This document shows positions 25,006-34,410 of a stretch of 63,492 nt of DNA, piece after piece; the first letter of the stretch is position 1; each line of letters opens with the position of its first letter. The translations under genes and the position numbers were made by a program. The notes under the pieces were generated by a model. The model saw nothing but the letters and a program-made list of their open reading frames with translations, did not search any database and was not told the origin of the DNA. The DNA is from an uncultured Atopostipes sp. Its GTDB lineage: Bacteria > Bacillota > Bacilli > Lactobacillales > Carnobacteriaceae_A. The stretch covers positions 1-63,492 of the forward strand of contig CAJUOQ010000009.1 in assembly GCA_910588235.1 (NCBI GenBank), given 5' to 3'.

Positions 25006-25872
25006 TTACTCTTGGTCTTCCTCGTCCACAAATTTTCCGTGATCCGGCAAAGCCAGCTCGTCCCAATCAGCAACTAAGCGGTCCAATCCTTCTTTTAATT
25101 CGGCCCCTTCTACAGGACGACCGTGCCCTGAAATGACGTATTGTGGATCGAGTTGCTGTAATTTCACGACCGATTCCTTAGCGGCCTCCCAATCCGTTGT
25201 TAAATAACGTGGTGGTCCTGATATTTCGACATTTTGGGTAATGACTTGGTATAAATCTTCTTGTCTTGTCGTCACAAAAGCATCCGCTGATAGCAGTAAA
25301 CCATCTTGTGGGCGATAAAGCGCAATCTGCCCGATCGAATGCCCCGGAACATGTAACCAACGGAAATCCGATAAATACGGGACACTGCCATCTTCAGGTA
25401 AGGGTTGCAAATGGTCATCGAGCATAATCGGATCAGTGGGGAAAATGATTGACATTTTAGCCACTAAACCGCCCTCCACAGATGGATCAGGCCCTAAGTA
25501 GGAAGCACTACCGGTTAAATACGGAAACTCCTCTGGATGCGCATAAACCGGAGCATCCCATTCTTCAATCAATTCAATCACGGAACCCACATGGTCAAAA
25601 TGGCCATGCGTTAAAATAATTGCTTGCGCACGCGCCCCTTCGCCAAAGTGTTCATACGCGGCTTCAATAATTTCCTCCGCTCGTTTTGGCATGCCCGTGT
25701 CCACGATCACAAATTCCTTACTCCGAGGATTGCCAATAAAAACGACGTTGACAATTTGATCCGTAAACATGTAAACATCGGGTCGCACCTCAATCCCCTC
25801 ACCGGACGTTGTACTCGTGATCGGCAGTTTTTTATAATCATCCCCATAATGCATATCGTGTGTCACAAACAT
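25006..25872 (-). CDS. Metallo-beta-lactamase fold hydrolase
   Basis: 288 residues. The HxHxDH signature is in ILTHGHFDHVGSVIE (near residues 86-100), with further metal His in HVPGHSIGQIALY, Asp in LLSADAFV and His in ISGHGRPV, so the zinc site is complete. The family includes glyoxalase II-like, lactonase and quorum-quenching enzymes; substrate cannot be assigned. No signal peptide. The gene stands alone, with AAAGGAGTG directly before the ATG. Confidence 0.85.
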   Translation of the reverse strand: MFVTHDMHYGDDYKKLPITSTTSGEGIEVRPDVYMFTDQIVNVVFIGNPRSKEFVIVDTGMPKRAEEIIEAAYEHFGEGARAQAIILTHGHFDHVGSVIELIEEWDAPVYAHPEEFPYLTGSASYLGPDPSVEGGLVAKMSIIFPTDPIMLDDHLQPLPEDGSVPYLSDFRWLHVPGHSIGQIALYRPQDGLLLSADAFVTTRQEDLYQVITQNVEISGPPRYLTTDWEAAKESVVKLQQLDPQYVISGHGRPVEGAELKEGLDRLVADWDELALPDHGKFVDEEDQE

Positions 25873-26074
25873 TCACTCCTTTAATTTTTTTCGTTACTGA
25901 ATCATAAGTGCCTTCATTTTACCTCAAAGCCTAAAAGGGAGAAAACGTTGTGCTTATTTTCCGGGGCTTCTCTTTTAAAATAAACGCCACCCAAATTCCT
26001 CGCTAGCTTTTAGACGAAGTTTTCGTTGTCCTTATGGTATAATTTTTATAACGATTTTATAGGAGCGTGAAATT

Positions 26075-26719
26075 TTGGAGTTAGCTACGATTAAAGAATT
26101 TGCGAAAGCCGTCCTTGCAGAAGATGCCACCGGACACGACTGGCAACATGCGGTGCGCGTCGAAGAAAATGCACGCAACATTTGTCCCCCGTCCTTAACT
26201 GAACAAGAAATCGAAAGTGTCCGTGCCGCTTGTTGGTTACACGATACGATTGATGAAAAGTTAGCGGCAGCTAGTCGCCAAACGCCTGCGACTATTGCAG
26301 CCTTATTGCGCGATAACGGCGCCACTGTCGAACAAACGAAGCAAATTTTATTTATTATACAAAATCTCTCTTATTCTAAAAATATTGAACAAAAAATTAC
26401 TTTAGATGCTGTCGGACAAATCGTGCAAGATGCTGACCGTCTCGATGCGATCGGTGCGATTGGGATCGCCCGCGCTTTTTATTATGGTGGCAGCCAAGGA
26501 GATGCACTTTATAATGCAGAAAAAGCCCGTACTGCCTCTGAATTGACAGCAGCCAATTATCGCGACAACACGAGTGTCTTGAATCATTTTTACGAAAAAC
26601 TCTTTCACTTAAAAGACCAAATGAATACCACAGCGGGCCGTGAAGAAGCTGAGCGCCGCACCCTTTTTATGGAAGAATTTATCGGAGAATTTTACCGCGA
26701 GATGAATCATAAAAATTAA
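26075..26719 (+). CDS. HD-domain phosphohydrolase (YedJ/PF01966 type)
   Basis: 214 residues. HD metal ligands are visible: His in GHDWQHAVRV (near 21-30), HD in CWLHDTIDEK (near 54-63) and Asp in DADRLDAIGAIGIAR (near 111-125), matching the YedJ/YpgQ group, some of which hydrolyse nucleoside phosphates. Substrate unknown. Start codon TTG, nine bases after AGGAG. A TATAAT with TGG before it lies about 35 bases upstream. First of three rightward genes here. Confidence 0.85.
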   Translation: MELATIKEFAKAVLAEDATGHDWQHAVRVEENARNICPPSLTEQEIESVRAACWLHDTIDEKLAAASRQTPATIAALLRDNGATVEQTKQILFIIQNLSYSKNIEQKITLDAVGQIVQDADRLDAIGAIGIARAFYYGGSQGDALYNAEKARTASELTAANYRDNTSVLNHFYEKLFHLKDQMNTTAGREEAERRTLFMEEFIGEFYREMNHKN

Positions 26720-26819
26720 TTTCCTCATAACCCTCTGTTTGTCAGTGGGAACTATTTTTCAAATCGCCCGCTTCGTGCTAAAATGAACCTAACGAATTAC
26801 ATAAAGGAGAGCCGATATT

Positions 26820-27251
26820 ATGTCAGACTGTATTTTTTGTATGATTCGCGACGGTGAAATCCCCAGTCGAAAAGTTTATGAAGATGAAAATGTCTTTGCG
26901 ATTTTAGATAATTCACAAGTTACACCCGGACATACTCTACTCATTCCGAAAAAACATGTCCGAAATATTTATGATTATGACGAAGAATTAGCAAGTGACG
27001 TGTTTGCGACTGTACCAAAAGTTGCGCGTGCTTTAAGAGATTTCGATCCTGAAGTGAAAGGATTAAATATTTTAATTAACAATGAGGAAGTCGCTTCACA
27101 AACGGTCTTCCACAGTCATATCCATTTACTGCCACGCTATACCGAGGACGACGACTTTGGTTTAGAGTGGGCTCATAACGAAGATCAACACTCCGATGAA
27201 GAATTGGATAATATGCAAGAAAATATTGCAAATGAAGTGGAGGAATCTTAA
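26820..27251 (+). CDS. hit: HIT-family nucleotide hydrolase (Hint type)
   Basis: 143 residues. The histidine triad HSHIHLLPRY (near residues 98-107) supplies the nucleophile for hydrolysis of nucleoside phosphoramidates or similar substrates. A CxxC-like pair sits at the N-terminus (CIFCMIRDGEIPS), as in many HIT proteins that bind zinc. In Firmicutes hit lies beside ecsA and prsA, as it does here at a short distance. Ribosome site AAAGGAGAG. Confidence 0.94.
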   Translation: MSDCIFCMIRDGEIPSRKVYEDENVFAILDNSQVTPGHTLLIPKKHVRNIYDYDEELASDVFATVPKVARALRDFDPEVKGLNILINNEEVASQTVFHSHIHLLPRYTEDDDFGLEWAHNEDQHSDEELDNMQENIANEVEES

Positions 27252-27635
27252 ATGTTTACTTTCATGCTTGGCGCAATCGGCGGTGCCCTTTTCAGTGGCT
27301 CTTATGTGCTTTTAAACACTCCAAGAACCGGAAAAGAAAATCAAAGATTCGTCAAAGAGTTCTACTACACCACTAAGGATAATGTAGAAGATGTTTCCGA
27401 CAAAACAGCCAATGTCCAAGATGCCCTGCATAATTTAAATCAAGAAGTGAATAAATTACAATTGGATTTTGTACCAGACATCATGCATGACGTCCACAAC
27501 TTCCAAACTGAAGCAGAAGTTTACAAACGCCGCATTAATGACGGTATCCAAGAGATCAACACCGAAGTCGATCTCCTGAAGAACCGGATCCAAGCAAAAA
27601 CAGATTTACCTGAGAAAATGGAAAACAACCAATAA
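27252..27635 (+). CDS. yhaH: YtxH/YhaH-like membrane-anchored protein
   Basis: 127 residues: one N-terminal membrane segment (FTFMLGAIGGALFSGSYVLL, residues 2-21) followed by a long helical region of charged heptads (about 30-115) likely to form a coiled coil. YtxH-type proteins are stress-associated, with no known activity. It starts on the base after the hit stop codon, with GGAGG inside the end of hit, so the pair is one operon. Confidence 0.82.
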   Translation: MFTFMLGAIGGALFSGSYVLLNTPRTGKENQRFVKEFYYTTKDNVEDVSDKTANVQDALHNLNQEVNKLQLDFVPDIMHDVHNFQTEAEVYKRRINDGIQEINTEVDLLKNRIQAKTDLPEKMENNQ

Positions 27636-27641
27636 TCCCCC

Positions 27642-27680
27642 AAAGAGCCTGTAATTCTTTCTGAGAATTTAGGCTCTTTT
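27642..27680 (+). terminator. Terminator of hit-yhaH
   Basis: AAAGAGCCT and AGGCTCTTT frame an extended stem, followed by TTCTCTTTG, seven bases behind the yhaH stop. Confidence 0.85.
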
Positions 27681-27723
27681 CTCTTTGCCCTCTCCTTTTG
27701 AATCTTTTATTGTCAAAATGAGC

Positions 27724-27891
27724 GCTCGTGGGCATGAAAATAGAAAACGTAACCACGAGCTGGATGTTCGTGAGCTCGAAAATGAAAAACGTGACGACGA
27801 GTTGGTTGCTCGTGATCACAAAATCTGAATACGTGATCGCGAGCCAGCTCCTCGCAGGCTCGAAACTCGAAAACGTGATCACGACAACGAT
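27724..27891. repeat. Tandem repeat, four units of exactly 42 bp
   Basis: Units start at 27724, 27766, 27808 and 27850. The shared pattern is (G/C)CTCGTGAGCTCGAAAAT, then AAAACGTGATCACGAG and a variable tail. Each unit opens with CTCG and closes with CGAG, so a unit can fold on itself. The array lies between two terminators, those of yhaH and prsA. A single related unit in opposite orientation is at 37096-37135. Confidence 0.9.
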
Positions 27892-28046
27892 TTTCAGTGT
27901 ACACAACCGGACTTTCCTCACCAAACATTATTTTCCTCTGTACCCTCAACCCAAAACAGCAGCGGTAAAATTTCAGCCGAAATTTTCATCAATATTTTAT
28001 GACGCAGAAGAAAACTTGGCTGCCAAGCCTCTTTTAACCCATAAAA

Positions 28047-28073
28047 AAACCCAAGGGAAAGTCCCTTGGGTTT
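28047..28073 (-). terminator. Terminator of prsA (possibly bidirectional)
   Basis: AAACCCAAGGGA and TCCCTTGGGTTT pair around a short loop; runs of T follow on both strands. Confidence 0.92.
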
Positions 28074-28087
28074 TTAACTACTTTTAT

Positions 28088-29128
28088 TTACTCAGCATCT
28101 TCTGCTGGTTCTTCTTCAGTAGATTCTTCTTCAGCAGGTTCTTCATCTTCTGCTGGTGCTTCCTCTTCTGCCGGCTCTTCGCCTTCAGCAGGAGCTTCTT
28201 CCGCTCCTTCTTCTGGTGTTGCATCTTGTGGAGCTTCTGTCGGTTCTTCCTCTTGTGGCATGTAAGCAGCCATAGCGCCGACTAAGTCATCATCTGCAAT
28301 CTGAACGTTCGCTTCGTCTGCTAGGTTCGTGATTAATTCTGACATGAACGCTTGGTCTTGCATATAACCTTCTAGAACAGATTGCTCTAAAGCGTCGCGC
28401 TGTTCATCAAATGGCGCATATTCTGTTTCTAAACGACGGATAATATGGAAGCCCATGTCGGTTTCGACAGGTTCAGAAGTGGTTTCGCCCTCTTCTAACT
28501 CAGCTGTTGCTTCTTCAAATTCAGGAACCATTTCACCTTCGTTAAATGTATATTTCCCTTCATTTTCAACACTGCCTGGATCTTGTGAGTACTCTTCAAC
28601 GAGGTCAGCAAAATCTGCCCCTTCGTCTAATTGTGTGAGAACTTCATTCGCGGTTTCTTCATCCTCTACTAAAATATGTTGCACGGTCGCAAATGGTCTT
28701 TGTGCTTCATATTCTTTTTCGAGGTCTTCTTCCGTGATTTCTACATTATCGGCAACCGCCGCACGGATTAATTGAGTTAAGCGAATATTTTCTTTCACAT
28801 AATCGATATCAATGCCTTGCGCTTCAAGCAGTTGTTCGTACTCTTCGACAGAGCCCAACTCTTCCGCTGCTTGTTCAAATTCGGCATCGACATCTTCATC
28901 CGAAACTTGGTCACCATATAAATGATTGAACACATCGTCCAGTAGCATTTTTTGTAGGACTGTTTCCCCTACCGTCATGCCACCTTGTAAAGGTTCACTT
29001 TTCATTTCTGCGTACAAGTCTTCTTCTCGAATGCGTCCAGCTTCTGTTGAAGCCACTTCTGGGTTGCTTGAACAACCTGCAAGTAGCAAGGCTGAAGTAG
29101 CAAATGTTGATAGTAAAATTTTCTTCAT
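28088..29128 (-). CDS. prsA: Foldase lipoprotein PrsA
   Basis: Extracytoplasmic peptidyl-prolyl isomerase that helps exported proteins fold. The signal peptide ends in the lipobox LLAGC with Cys19. The parvulin domain spans about residues 149-240 (TVQHILVEDEE, DFADLVEEYSQDP, MVPEFEEA, MGFHIIRRLE). The last 58 residues or so are almost only Glu, Ala, Pro and Asp (EEEPTEAPQDATPEEG and on), an unusually long acidic tail likely to be disordered in the wall. 346 residues; ends 15 bases before its terminator. Confidence 0.95.
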   Translation of the reverse strand: MKKILLSTFATSALLLAGCSSNPEVASTEAGRIREEDLYAEMKSEPLQGGMTVGETVLQKMLLDDVFNHLYGDQVSDEDVDAEFEQAAEELGSVEEYEQLLEAQGIDIDYVKENIRLTQLIRAAVADNVEITEEDLEKEYEAQRPFATVQHILVEDEETANEVLTQLDEGADFADLVEEYSQDPGSVENEGKYTFNEGEMVPEFEEATAELEEGETTSEPVETDMGFHIIRRLETEYAPFDEQRDALEQSVLEGYMQDQAFMSELITNLADEANVQIADDDLVGAMAAYMPQEEEPTEAPQDATPEEGAEEAPAEGEEPAEEEAPAEDEEPAEEESTEEEPAEDAE

Positions 29129-29307
29129 TTTGAAATTACACTTCCTATTTTTGTATTCTAGTTTCTCGATTAATTAGGGTGTTGCACTGGATTAATATAC
29201 CACATAAAATAGGGAGTTTAAACGTCTCCTAAAACATTCACATTTTTTTCAAAAGTCCCCGTTCCTTTGAATCAAGCTTTATCGTCATTTTTACAAGTTG
29301 ATTTCAT

Positions 29308-30276
29308 TTAAGTTTCATCGATGTCACGATCCGTAAATGTCGGTTTGTAAAAACGACGATTTTCCAGCGCCCAGATTTTGCCGGTAAATTCGCCCGGTTC
29401 TGTTTTTTCTAAAGCATCTTCCATCATATTAATCTTCGCATCCAATTGGTCGAGGTAGTGAATGATTTCCGCTTCTTTCACTTGCGGACGCACCGGCGAA
29501 CCATACTCTAAGAACCCATGATGCGCTAAGATCACATGGCGTAATAATAAAACATCTTCCGCATCGGTTTCGATATTTAATTCCGCGCAAGCGTTGGTAA
29601 TTTCTTCATCAATGAGTACAATATGACCAACCAATTGGCCTTCTAACGTATATTCAGTCGCTGTCGGTCCGCTCAATTCCATCACTTTTCCTAAATCATG
29701 TAAAATCAAACCAGCATACAGCAATGAGCGATTAATATTTGGATAATAACTTGCGACGGTTTGCGCCATTTCAATCATTGAGAGCGTATGGTAAGCCAAG
29801 CCACCGTTAAAAGCGTGATGATTAGATTTCGCAGCGGGAGCATAGAAAAAGTCTTGATTGTATTTATTCAATAAATAGCGCACGATTCGATTCATATCGG
29901 GATTGGTAATTTCAAAAATAATATCGTTCAGCTTTTCAATCATAGTTTCCCGATTAATCGGCGCGCGTTTCACGTACAATTCCGGCTTGTTCGGCTCGCC
30001 CTCTTCCGCTAAGCGAATGCGATCAATCCGTAATTGCGGTTGACTATTATATTCTTCGCGCTTTCCTTTCACATGGACAACGGTTCCAGGTTGATACATC
30101 GCCACTTGTTCTTCCGAAACATCCCAGAGGTTACCGGTCATCTCGCCACTGGTGTCTTGAAAGGTGATCGTTAAGAAAGGTTTGCCCGCTCTTGTTGTGC
30201 GTTCTGCTGTGCTTTTAATCAGTAGAAATAATTCAGCCGTGTCGCCCATGGCGTACTCATATAATTTTTTATCCAT
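29308..30276 (-). CDS. yhaM: 3'-5' exoribonuclease YhaM
   Basis: Cytoplasmic exonuclease that trims RNA 3' ends and can act on DNA. An N-terminal OB fold (about residues 5-85: ERTTRAGKPFLTITFQDTSG) precedes an HD domain (HHAFNGGLAYHT near 150; HDLGK near 190; HAHHG-like region near 240). The start at 30303 overlaps yhaN; the ATG at 30276, seven bases after GAGGAG, fits better and gives 322 residues. Cotranscribed with yhaO and yhaN. Confidence 0.92.
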   Translation of the reverse strand: MDKKLYEYAMGDTAELFLLIKSTAERTTRAGKPFLTITFQDTSGEMTGNLWDVSEEQVAMYQPGTVVHVKGKREEYNSQPQLRIDRIRLAEEGEPNKPELYVKRAPINRETMIEKLNDIIFEITNPDMNRIVRYLLNKYNQDFFYAPAAKSNHHAFNGGLAYHTLSMIEMAQTVASYYPNINRSLLYAGLILHDLGKVMELSGPTATEYTLEGQLVGHIVLIDEEITNACAELNIETDAEDVLLLRHVILAHHGFLEYGSPVRPQVKEAEIIHYLDQLDAKINMMEDALEKTEPGEFTGKIWALENRRFYKPTFTDRDIDET

Positions 30277-30286
30277 TCTTTTCTCC

Positions 30287-33091
30287 TCATTCCTTTTCTT
30301 CATTTAAGTTGGTGATTTGTTTTTCGGTAAAGTAAGCTTTCGCTTCCGGATCAAATGTAAAATAAATAATTTGTAAATCGGCACTTAATGTTTCAAGTAA
30401 ACGATACATATTTTGTTGACGCTCGCGGTCAAAGTTCACAAACGGATCATCCATAATAATCGGCAATTCGATCATATCTTGCGTGTTCTTAATATACGCT
30501 AAGCGGATGGCTACGTAAAGCGGTTCGGCTGTTCCACGCGACAATGCACGCACATCGACCACTTGTCCCGCTGCTAGTTGCACGAATAGTTTTTCCTCTT
30601 TAAAGACTATTCTCTCGTATTCTCCATCCGTTAACAAGCGAAAATAAGTTTCCGCATCTGCAATAATCTCTTGGAAACGATCTTGCGTCACGCCATTTAA
30701 CGTTTCTTGAATCATCCCTGCAGCCAGTTTATAAGAGACCCAGTCATCGACTAACCGCTGCGCGATGGCTTTTTGGTTTTCAAAGGCTTGAAGTTCTTCC
30801 GTATACGTCCCATCTTTTTCTAAGTTTTCAATGGAAAGCTCAGTGTTGGCTTGTTCACGGAAAGCCTGCCCTTTCTCTGCTTCTAATGTTTCTAGCTGCG
30901 TTTCTAATTGTTGTTCTTGCGTCGCTAATTCTTCCTTCGTCGGCAAGTCTTTCGTGGAGTCGAACGCCGGCACATTTTCTTTTAAAAAGCGCAAGCGACT
31001 TTGCTTCGCTTCGTATTGTTCTTTTTGCGCATACAACGCCAAGAACTCCTCCTCCGTTTCGACATCCGCCATCTCGATTAAACTTCGCATCTTTTCTTCT
31101 GTCGATTGGATGCGCGCTTCTAACTGGCGCGCTTCTTGTTTCAACGCATTGAGCTGATTGATTTTTTCTTGTTCTTGCGTCAACGTGGTTTTAAGTTTCG
31201 CTAAGTATTGTCGGAATTGAGCGACTTTTTCGGCGAGTGAAATCGCCGCAGGCAGCTCGATAATGTCCGCAATCGGAGTCGTTTTCGCTTCTAACTGCTC
31301 ACGCAATGCGGTTTGTTTTTGATTTTGTTGTTGGTCTTGCGTAAGCAGTTGCTGCAATTGCGCTGTTTTTTCAAAAATATAAGCGGCTTGCTCCAGGCTA
31401 CTGGTCGTCGGTAAATCATGCTGCGCCAACATTTCTTGCCATTGCGCGACCACTTCTTGTTGTTGTTTTAATAGCGCATCGCGTGCTTCGAGTTGTTGTT
31501 GGTAAGTAGCTTGCATCGAGTCAACAGCGCCTAGTGATTCGCGCCACTCTTCTTTTAACACCAGTTGTTTTTCATATTCTTTTTCGAGGAATTCATTCGA
31601 GGACGCAGGCGTCGCTGTCTGCGTATTTTTACGCGCCATCAGTCCCGCAAAGACAAAGGCCACTACGGCCACAAGTCCTAATAACCACTGAATCGGTGCT
31701 GCTACAAAGAAAGCTCCAATCGCCGCTAAGAGCCCGATTCCGCCGATCAGTAATGAATTAGTTTGTTTTACCGGTTCTTGCGCAGGATCTGCATGATTTA
31801 ATTGTTCTTCTGCTTGCTTAAGCTCTTGATTGTCCCACATCATCGCTTCGTATTGATCAAGTTTTTGATTTTTTAGACTCAATTTATTTTCCGAAGCTTG
31901 AAGCTCAGTCGTCATTTTTTGATATTTCGCCGAAGAATCCTCATAAAACGACGCCCAATTTTTCACGGCCGCCTTTTCTTGTTCTGAAAATGCCGGTGGG
32001 TACTGCGTATTATGCTCGATACCCAATTCACGCTCGATCTGGGTTAACGTCTTTTGGGACTCCAATCTTTTGTCAGTGATGGCCTCATAATCACGCATTT
32101 CTTCGATAATTTCTGGCAGCTCATTTTCTAAAGCATAAACCGCTGCTTGATTTTCTTCATAATTATCGATCATTTCCGGATCCGCTAACGTTTCTTTTTG
32201 CGCCGCTTGTTTATCCTCGAGAGCCTGTAGTTGCTCCGTTAATTTCGCGCGATTACGTTTGTATTCCTCGAGTAAGTAGCGCCCATCTTCTTTTAACGGC
32301 GGTAAATGGATAGCCGCAATTTCCTGTTCTAGCGTTTGAATTTCTTCTAATACATGCCATTTCTTTTTAAACTCCGTTAGATCCGCGCGTCTTTGTTCCA
32401 AATTCTTTTGTTTGATTTCTAATGTTTGAATCGCTTCATTTTGTTCCTTATTTTTTTCAATTAATCCTAAATAACTTTCATTGCGCTGCTCTAAAGCAGC
32501 CAGTCGTTCTTCTTGTTTTTCTAAAATCGTTAGCTGTTTATTCAAGTCCAGCACGCGTCCTGATGGGCGGTACAACTTGTCGGCCTCCGTACGGAACTGA
32601 TCCACCAATTCCAAATAATATTCGGTGCCGTGCGCGCCGATATTGAGTAAATAACGACTTAATTGATTTTTGTGTAAACGATGAACATTCTCAATTTCAG
32701 TTAAGGAAAAAGAAAAGATATTTTGAAAAATATCACGATCGAGCCCATACATCACCGATTCTAATAACTCATCCGAGCCGGTGGTGCCATCCTCTAACGT
32801 CACCGTGACATCTCCAGTGACTTTGCCGTGAATCCGCTCGATAATGACTTCGCCAAAACGAGCGTCTTCAGCAATGATTTTACCCCCATATCTTGAACTT
32901 TCGCGGGGTTCATACCGCAAGAAAGCACTATTACGCGTCGGAAAACCAAAGAGAATGCTGTGGATAAAAGACATCAAGGTCGATTTTCCCGCTTCATTCT
33001 CGCCGTAAAATAAGTGCACATCTTCTGCTAAATCAAAACACGTATCCACCCATTTTCCATAACCATAAATTTCTAAACGCTGAATGCGCAT
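30287..33091 (-). CDS. yhaN: SMC/SbcC-like ATPase YhaN
   Basis: 934 residues. N-terminal AAA ATPase half with GENEAGKSTL (near 33-42), two long coiled coils (about 170-420 and 480-720) separated by a hydrophobic hairpin-like stretch near 440-470 (LLIGGIGLLAAIGAFFVAA), and a C-terminal half with the Walker B IIMDDPFVNFD. Works with the YhaO nuclease in a complex comparable to SbcC-SbcD or Rad50-Mre11. The paired membrane-type helices in the middle suggest membrane contact, a known trait of YhaN. Lies between yhaO and yhaM. Confidence 0.92.
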   Translation of the reverse strand: MRIQRLEIYGYGKWVDTCFDLAEDVHLFYGENEAGKSTLMSFIHSILFGFPTRNSAFLRYEPRESSRYGGKIIAEDARFGEVIIERIHGKVTGDVTVTLEDGTTGSDELLESVMYGLDRDIFQNIFSFSLTEIENVHRLHKNQLSRYLLNIGAHGTEYYLELVDQFRTEADKLYRPSGRVLDLNKQLTILEKQEERLAALEQRNESYLGLIEKNKEQNEAIQTLEIKQKNLEQRRADLTEFKKKWHVLEEIQTLEQEIAAIHLPPLKEDGRYLLEEYKRNRAKLTEQLQALEDKQAAQKETLADPEMIDNYEENQAAVYALENELPEIIEEMRDYEAITDKRLESQKTLTQIERELGIEHNTQYPPAFSEQEKAAVKNWASFYEDSSAKYQKMTTELQASENKLSLKNQKLDQYEAMMWDNQELKQAEEQLNHADPAQEPVKQTNSLLIGGIGLLAAIGAFFVAAPIQWLLGLVAVVAFVFAGLMARKNTQTATPASSNEFLEKEYEKQLVLKEEWRESLGAVDSMQATYQQQLEARDALLKQQQEVVAQWQEMLAQHDLPTTSSLEQAAYIFEKTAQLQQLLTQDQQQNQKQTALREQLEAKTTPIADIIELPAAISLAEKVAQFRQYLAKLKTTLTQEQEKINQLNALKQEARQLEARIQSTEEKMRSLIEMADVETEEEFLALYAQKEQYEAKQSRLRFLKENVPAFDSTKDLPTKEELATQEQQLETQLETLEAEKGQAFREQANTELSIENLEKDGTYTEELQAFENQKAIAQRLVDDWVSYKLAAGMIQETLNGVTQDRFQEIIADAETYFRLLTDGEYERIVFKEEKLFVQLAAGQVVDVRALSRGTAEPLYVAIRLAYIKNTQDMIELPIIMDDPFVNFDRERQQNMYRLLETLSADLQIIYFTFDPEAKAYFTEKQITNLNEEKE

Positions 33092-33117
33092 CCGCTCACC
33101 TTCTTTCTATTGTGACC

Positions 33118-34329
33118 TTATTTCAAATGAATTTTGGCGATCGCTTTTTCGATCATTGCCTGTCGGTATTCTTTTTCATTGGTTTCATTTAAATATTTAC
33201 GAGGGATCTGATCCAAAATGCCTTCCGTCATCTCTTCAAAAACTGCGGCATCCGTTGTTTTCTCTACCACTTGGGCCCACATTTTTGGATATAATTTTTC
33301 CAGGCTTTGTTGATCAGAAACTTCTTCTAGCATAAATTCCACCGCCACGACCCAAATGTTCGGTAAGTTGAGTTGCTTCGTTAATTGGGTGGAAAATTCC
33401 AGGGTTTGCACAAAATGAACAATCTTTTCATTATAGTCCTCATTTGAACGCAAAGTTAAATGAATCAACACATCTTGCCGATATTCTTTTTCGCTAATAG
33501 CTTCCCGGATGTTCGCAAAAAGTTCCGAAACATTTTGCACGTTCGAAATATCGACCGTTAACGATTCCCAAATAAGCGGCGCTGTCGGGATGAATTTCAC
33601 CTCTTGTTCGCGCGCGGTCCATTCAACTAACAAACACCCTTTTTCACCCGTTTCATTCTTATGCAAGCCTTGAATATTGCCTGCGTAATAAACCGGTGGC
33701 TTTGACGAGAGTTGTTGGTGTTGGTGGATATGTCCGAGCGCCCAATAATCATAATTTTTCGTGCGTAATTCTTTGATCGTAAACGGCGCATAGTTGGCTT
33801 CTTTCGCCTGGACACCTTCCAGTGCCCCATGCAGCAGTCCAATCTGCAGATCCACATCTTGACGTCGCTTCGGATATTCTCTAATTTTCCGGTCAAAAAT
33901 CCATTGCGAATCGTAACTAAATCCCGTGATCGCCACTCGTTCTTTCTCTTTCGTTTCCCAAATGTGCGTCGTCACTTCGGCGGGATATGTATAGACATTA
34001 TTTGGCAGGGGTAAAGATAAGATTTCAGATTCTTCTGTCATATAATCGTGGTTTCCACGAATTAAAAAGACCGCAATTTCCGCAGCTTCTAGTCGTTTTA
34101 ATTCATCAATAAATAAGCTCTGTGCTTTAATATTGACGTGTTTTGTATTATATAAGTCCCCCGCTAATAGGACAAAATCCACTTTTTCTGATAACGCTAA
34201 GTCGACTATTTTCGCCAAAGATTCATAAGGCGCTTGGCGTAATTTCTCCGCCAATTCTTGCGACGTTTGCTCTAAGCCGGAAAAAGGAGTATCTAAATGT
34301 AAATCGGCTGCATGAATAAATTTGATCAT
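33118..34329 (-). CDS. yhaO: Metallophosphoesterase YhaO (SbcD-like nuclease)
   Basis: 403 residues of the calcineurin-like fold. Phosphoesterase motifs in order: ADLHLD (near 7-12), LLAGDLYN (near 54-61), IRGNHD (near 93-98) and GHIHQH (near 197-202), so both metals can be bound. Nuclease subunit for the YhaN ATPase; double-strand end processing is inferred from the SbcCD/Mre11 relatives. Preceded by CAGGAGGTG; first gene of yhaO-yhaN-yhaM. Confidence 0.92.
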   Translation of the reverse strand: MIKFIHAADLHLDTPFSGLEQTSQELAEKLRQAPYESLAKIVDLALSEKVDFVLLAGDLYNTKHVNIKAQSLFIDELKRLEAAEIAVFLIRGNHDYMTEESEILSLPLPNNVYTYPAEVTTHIWETKEKERVAITGFSYDSQWIFDRKIREYPKRRQDVDLQIGLLHGALEGVQAKEANYAPFTIKELRTKNYDYWALGHIHQHQQLSSKPPVYYAGNIQGLHKNETGEKGCLLVEWTAREQEVKFIPTAPLIWESLTVDISNVQNVSELFANIREAISEKEYRQDVLIHLTLRSNEDYNEKIVHFVQTLEFSTQLTKQLNLPNIWVVAVEFMLEEVSDQQSLEKLYPKMWAQVVEKTTDAAVFEEMTEGILDQIPRKYLNETNEKEYRQAMIEKAIAKIHLK

Positions 34330-34410
34330 GTTCTCACCTCCTGATGGGTACGTATGTTCTTTTTTGTAGGGAAAAATTGGCTCGCCTATTTCAGCCAGCC
34401 AAATGAATCC

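Noticed and set aside
27728..28285. Plus-strand frame of 185 codons over the 42-bp array and the end of prsA
   Set aside because: It crosses two terminators, is antisense to prsA and has a low-complexity Phe/Ser/Arg-rich product.
28455..28775. Ser-rich antisense frame in prsA
   Set aside because: A mirror of the acidic codons of prsA; no start signal and no family resemblance. The same applies to Ser-rich antisense frames in opuCC, polA, yhaN, mutS, rny and recA.
34347..34360. Possible LexA-like site GGTACGTATGTTCT upstream of yhaO
   Set aside because: At least three mismatches to the consensus, and too close to the ribosome site for a normal operator; kept only as a note.
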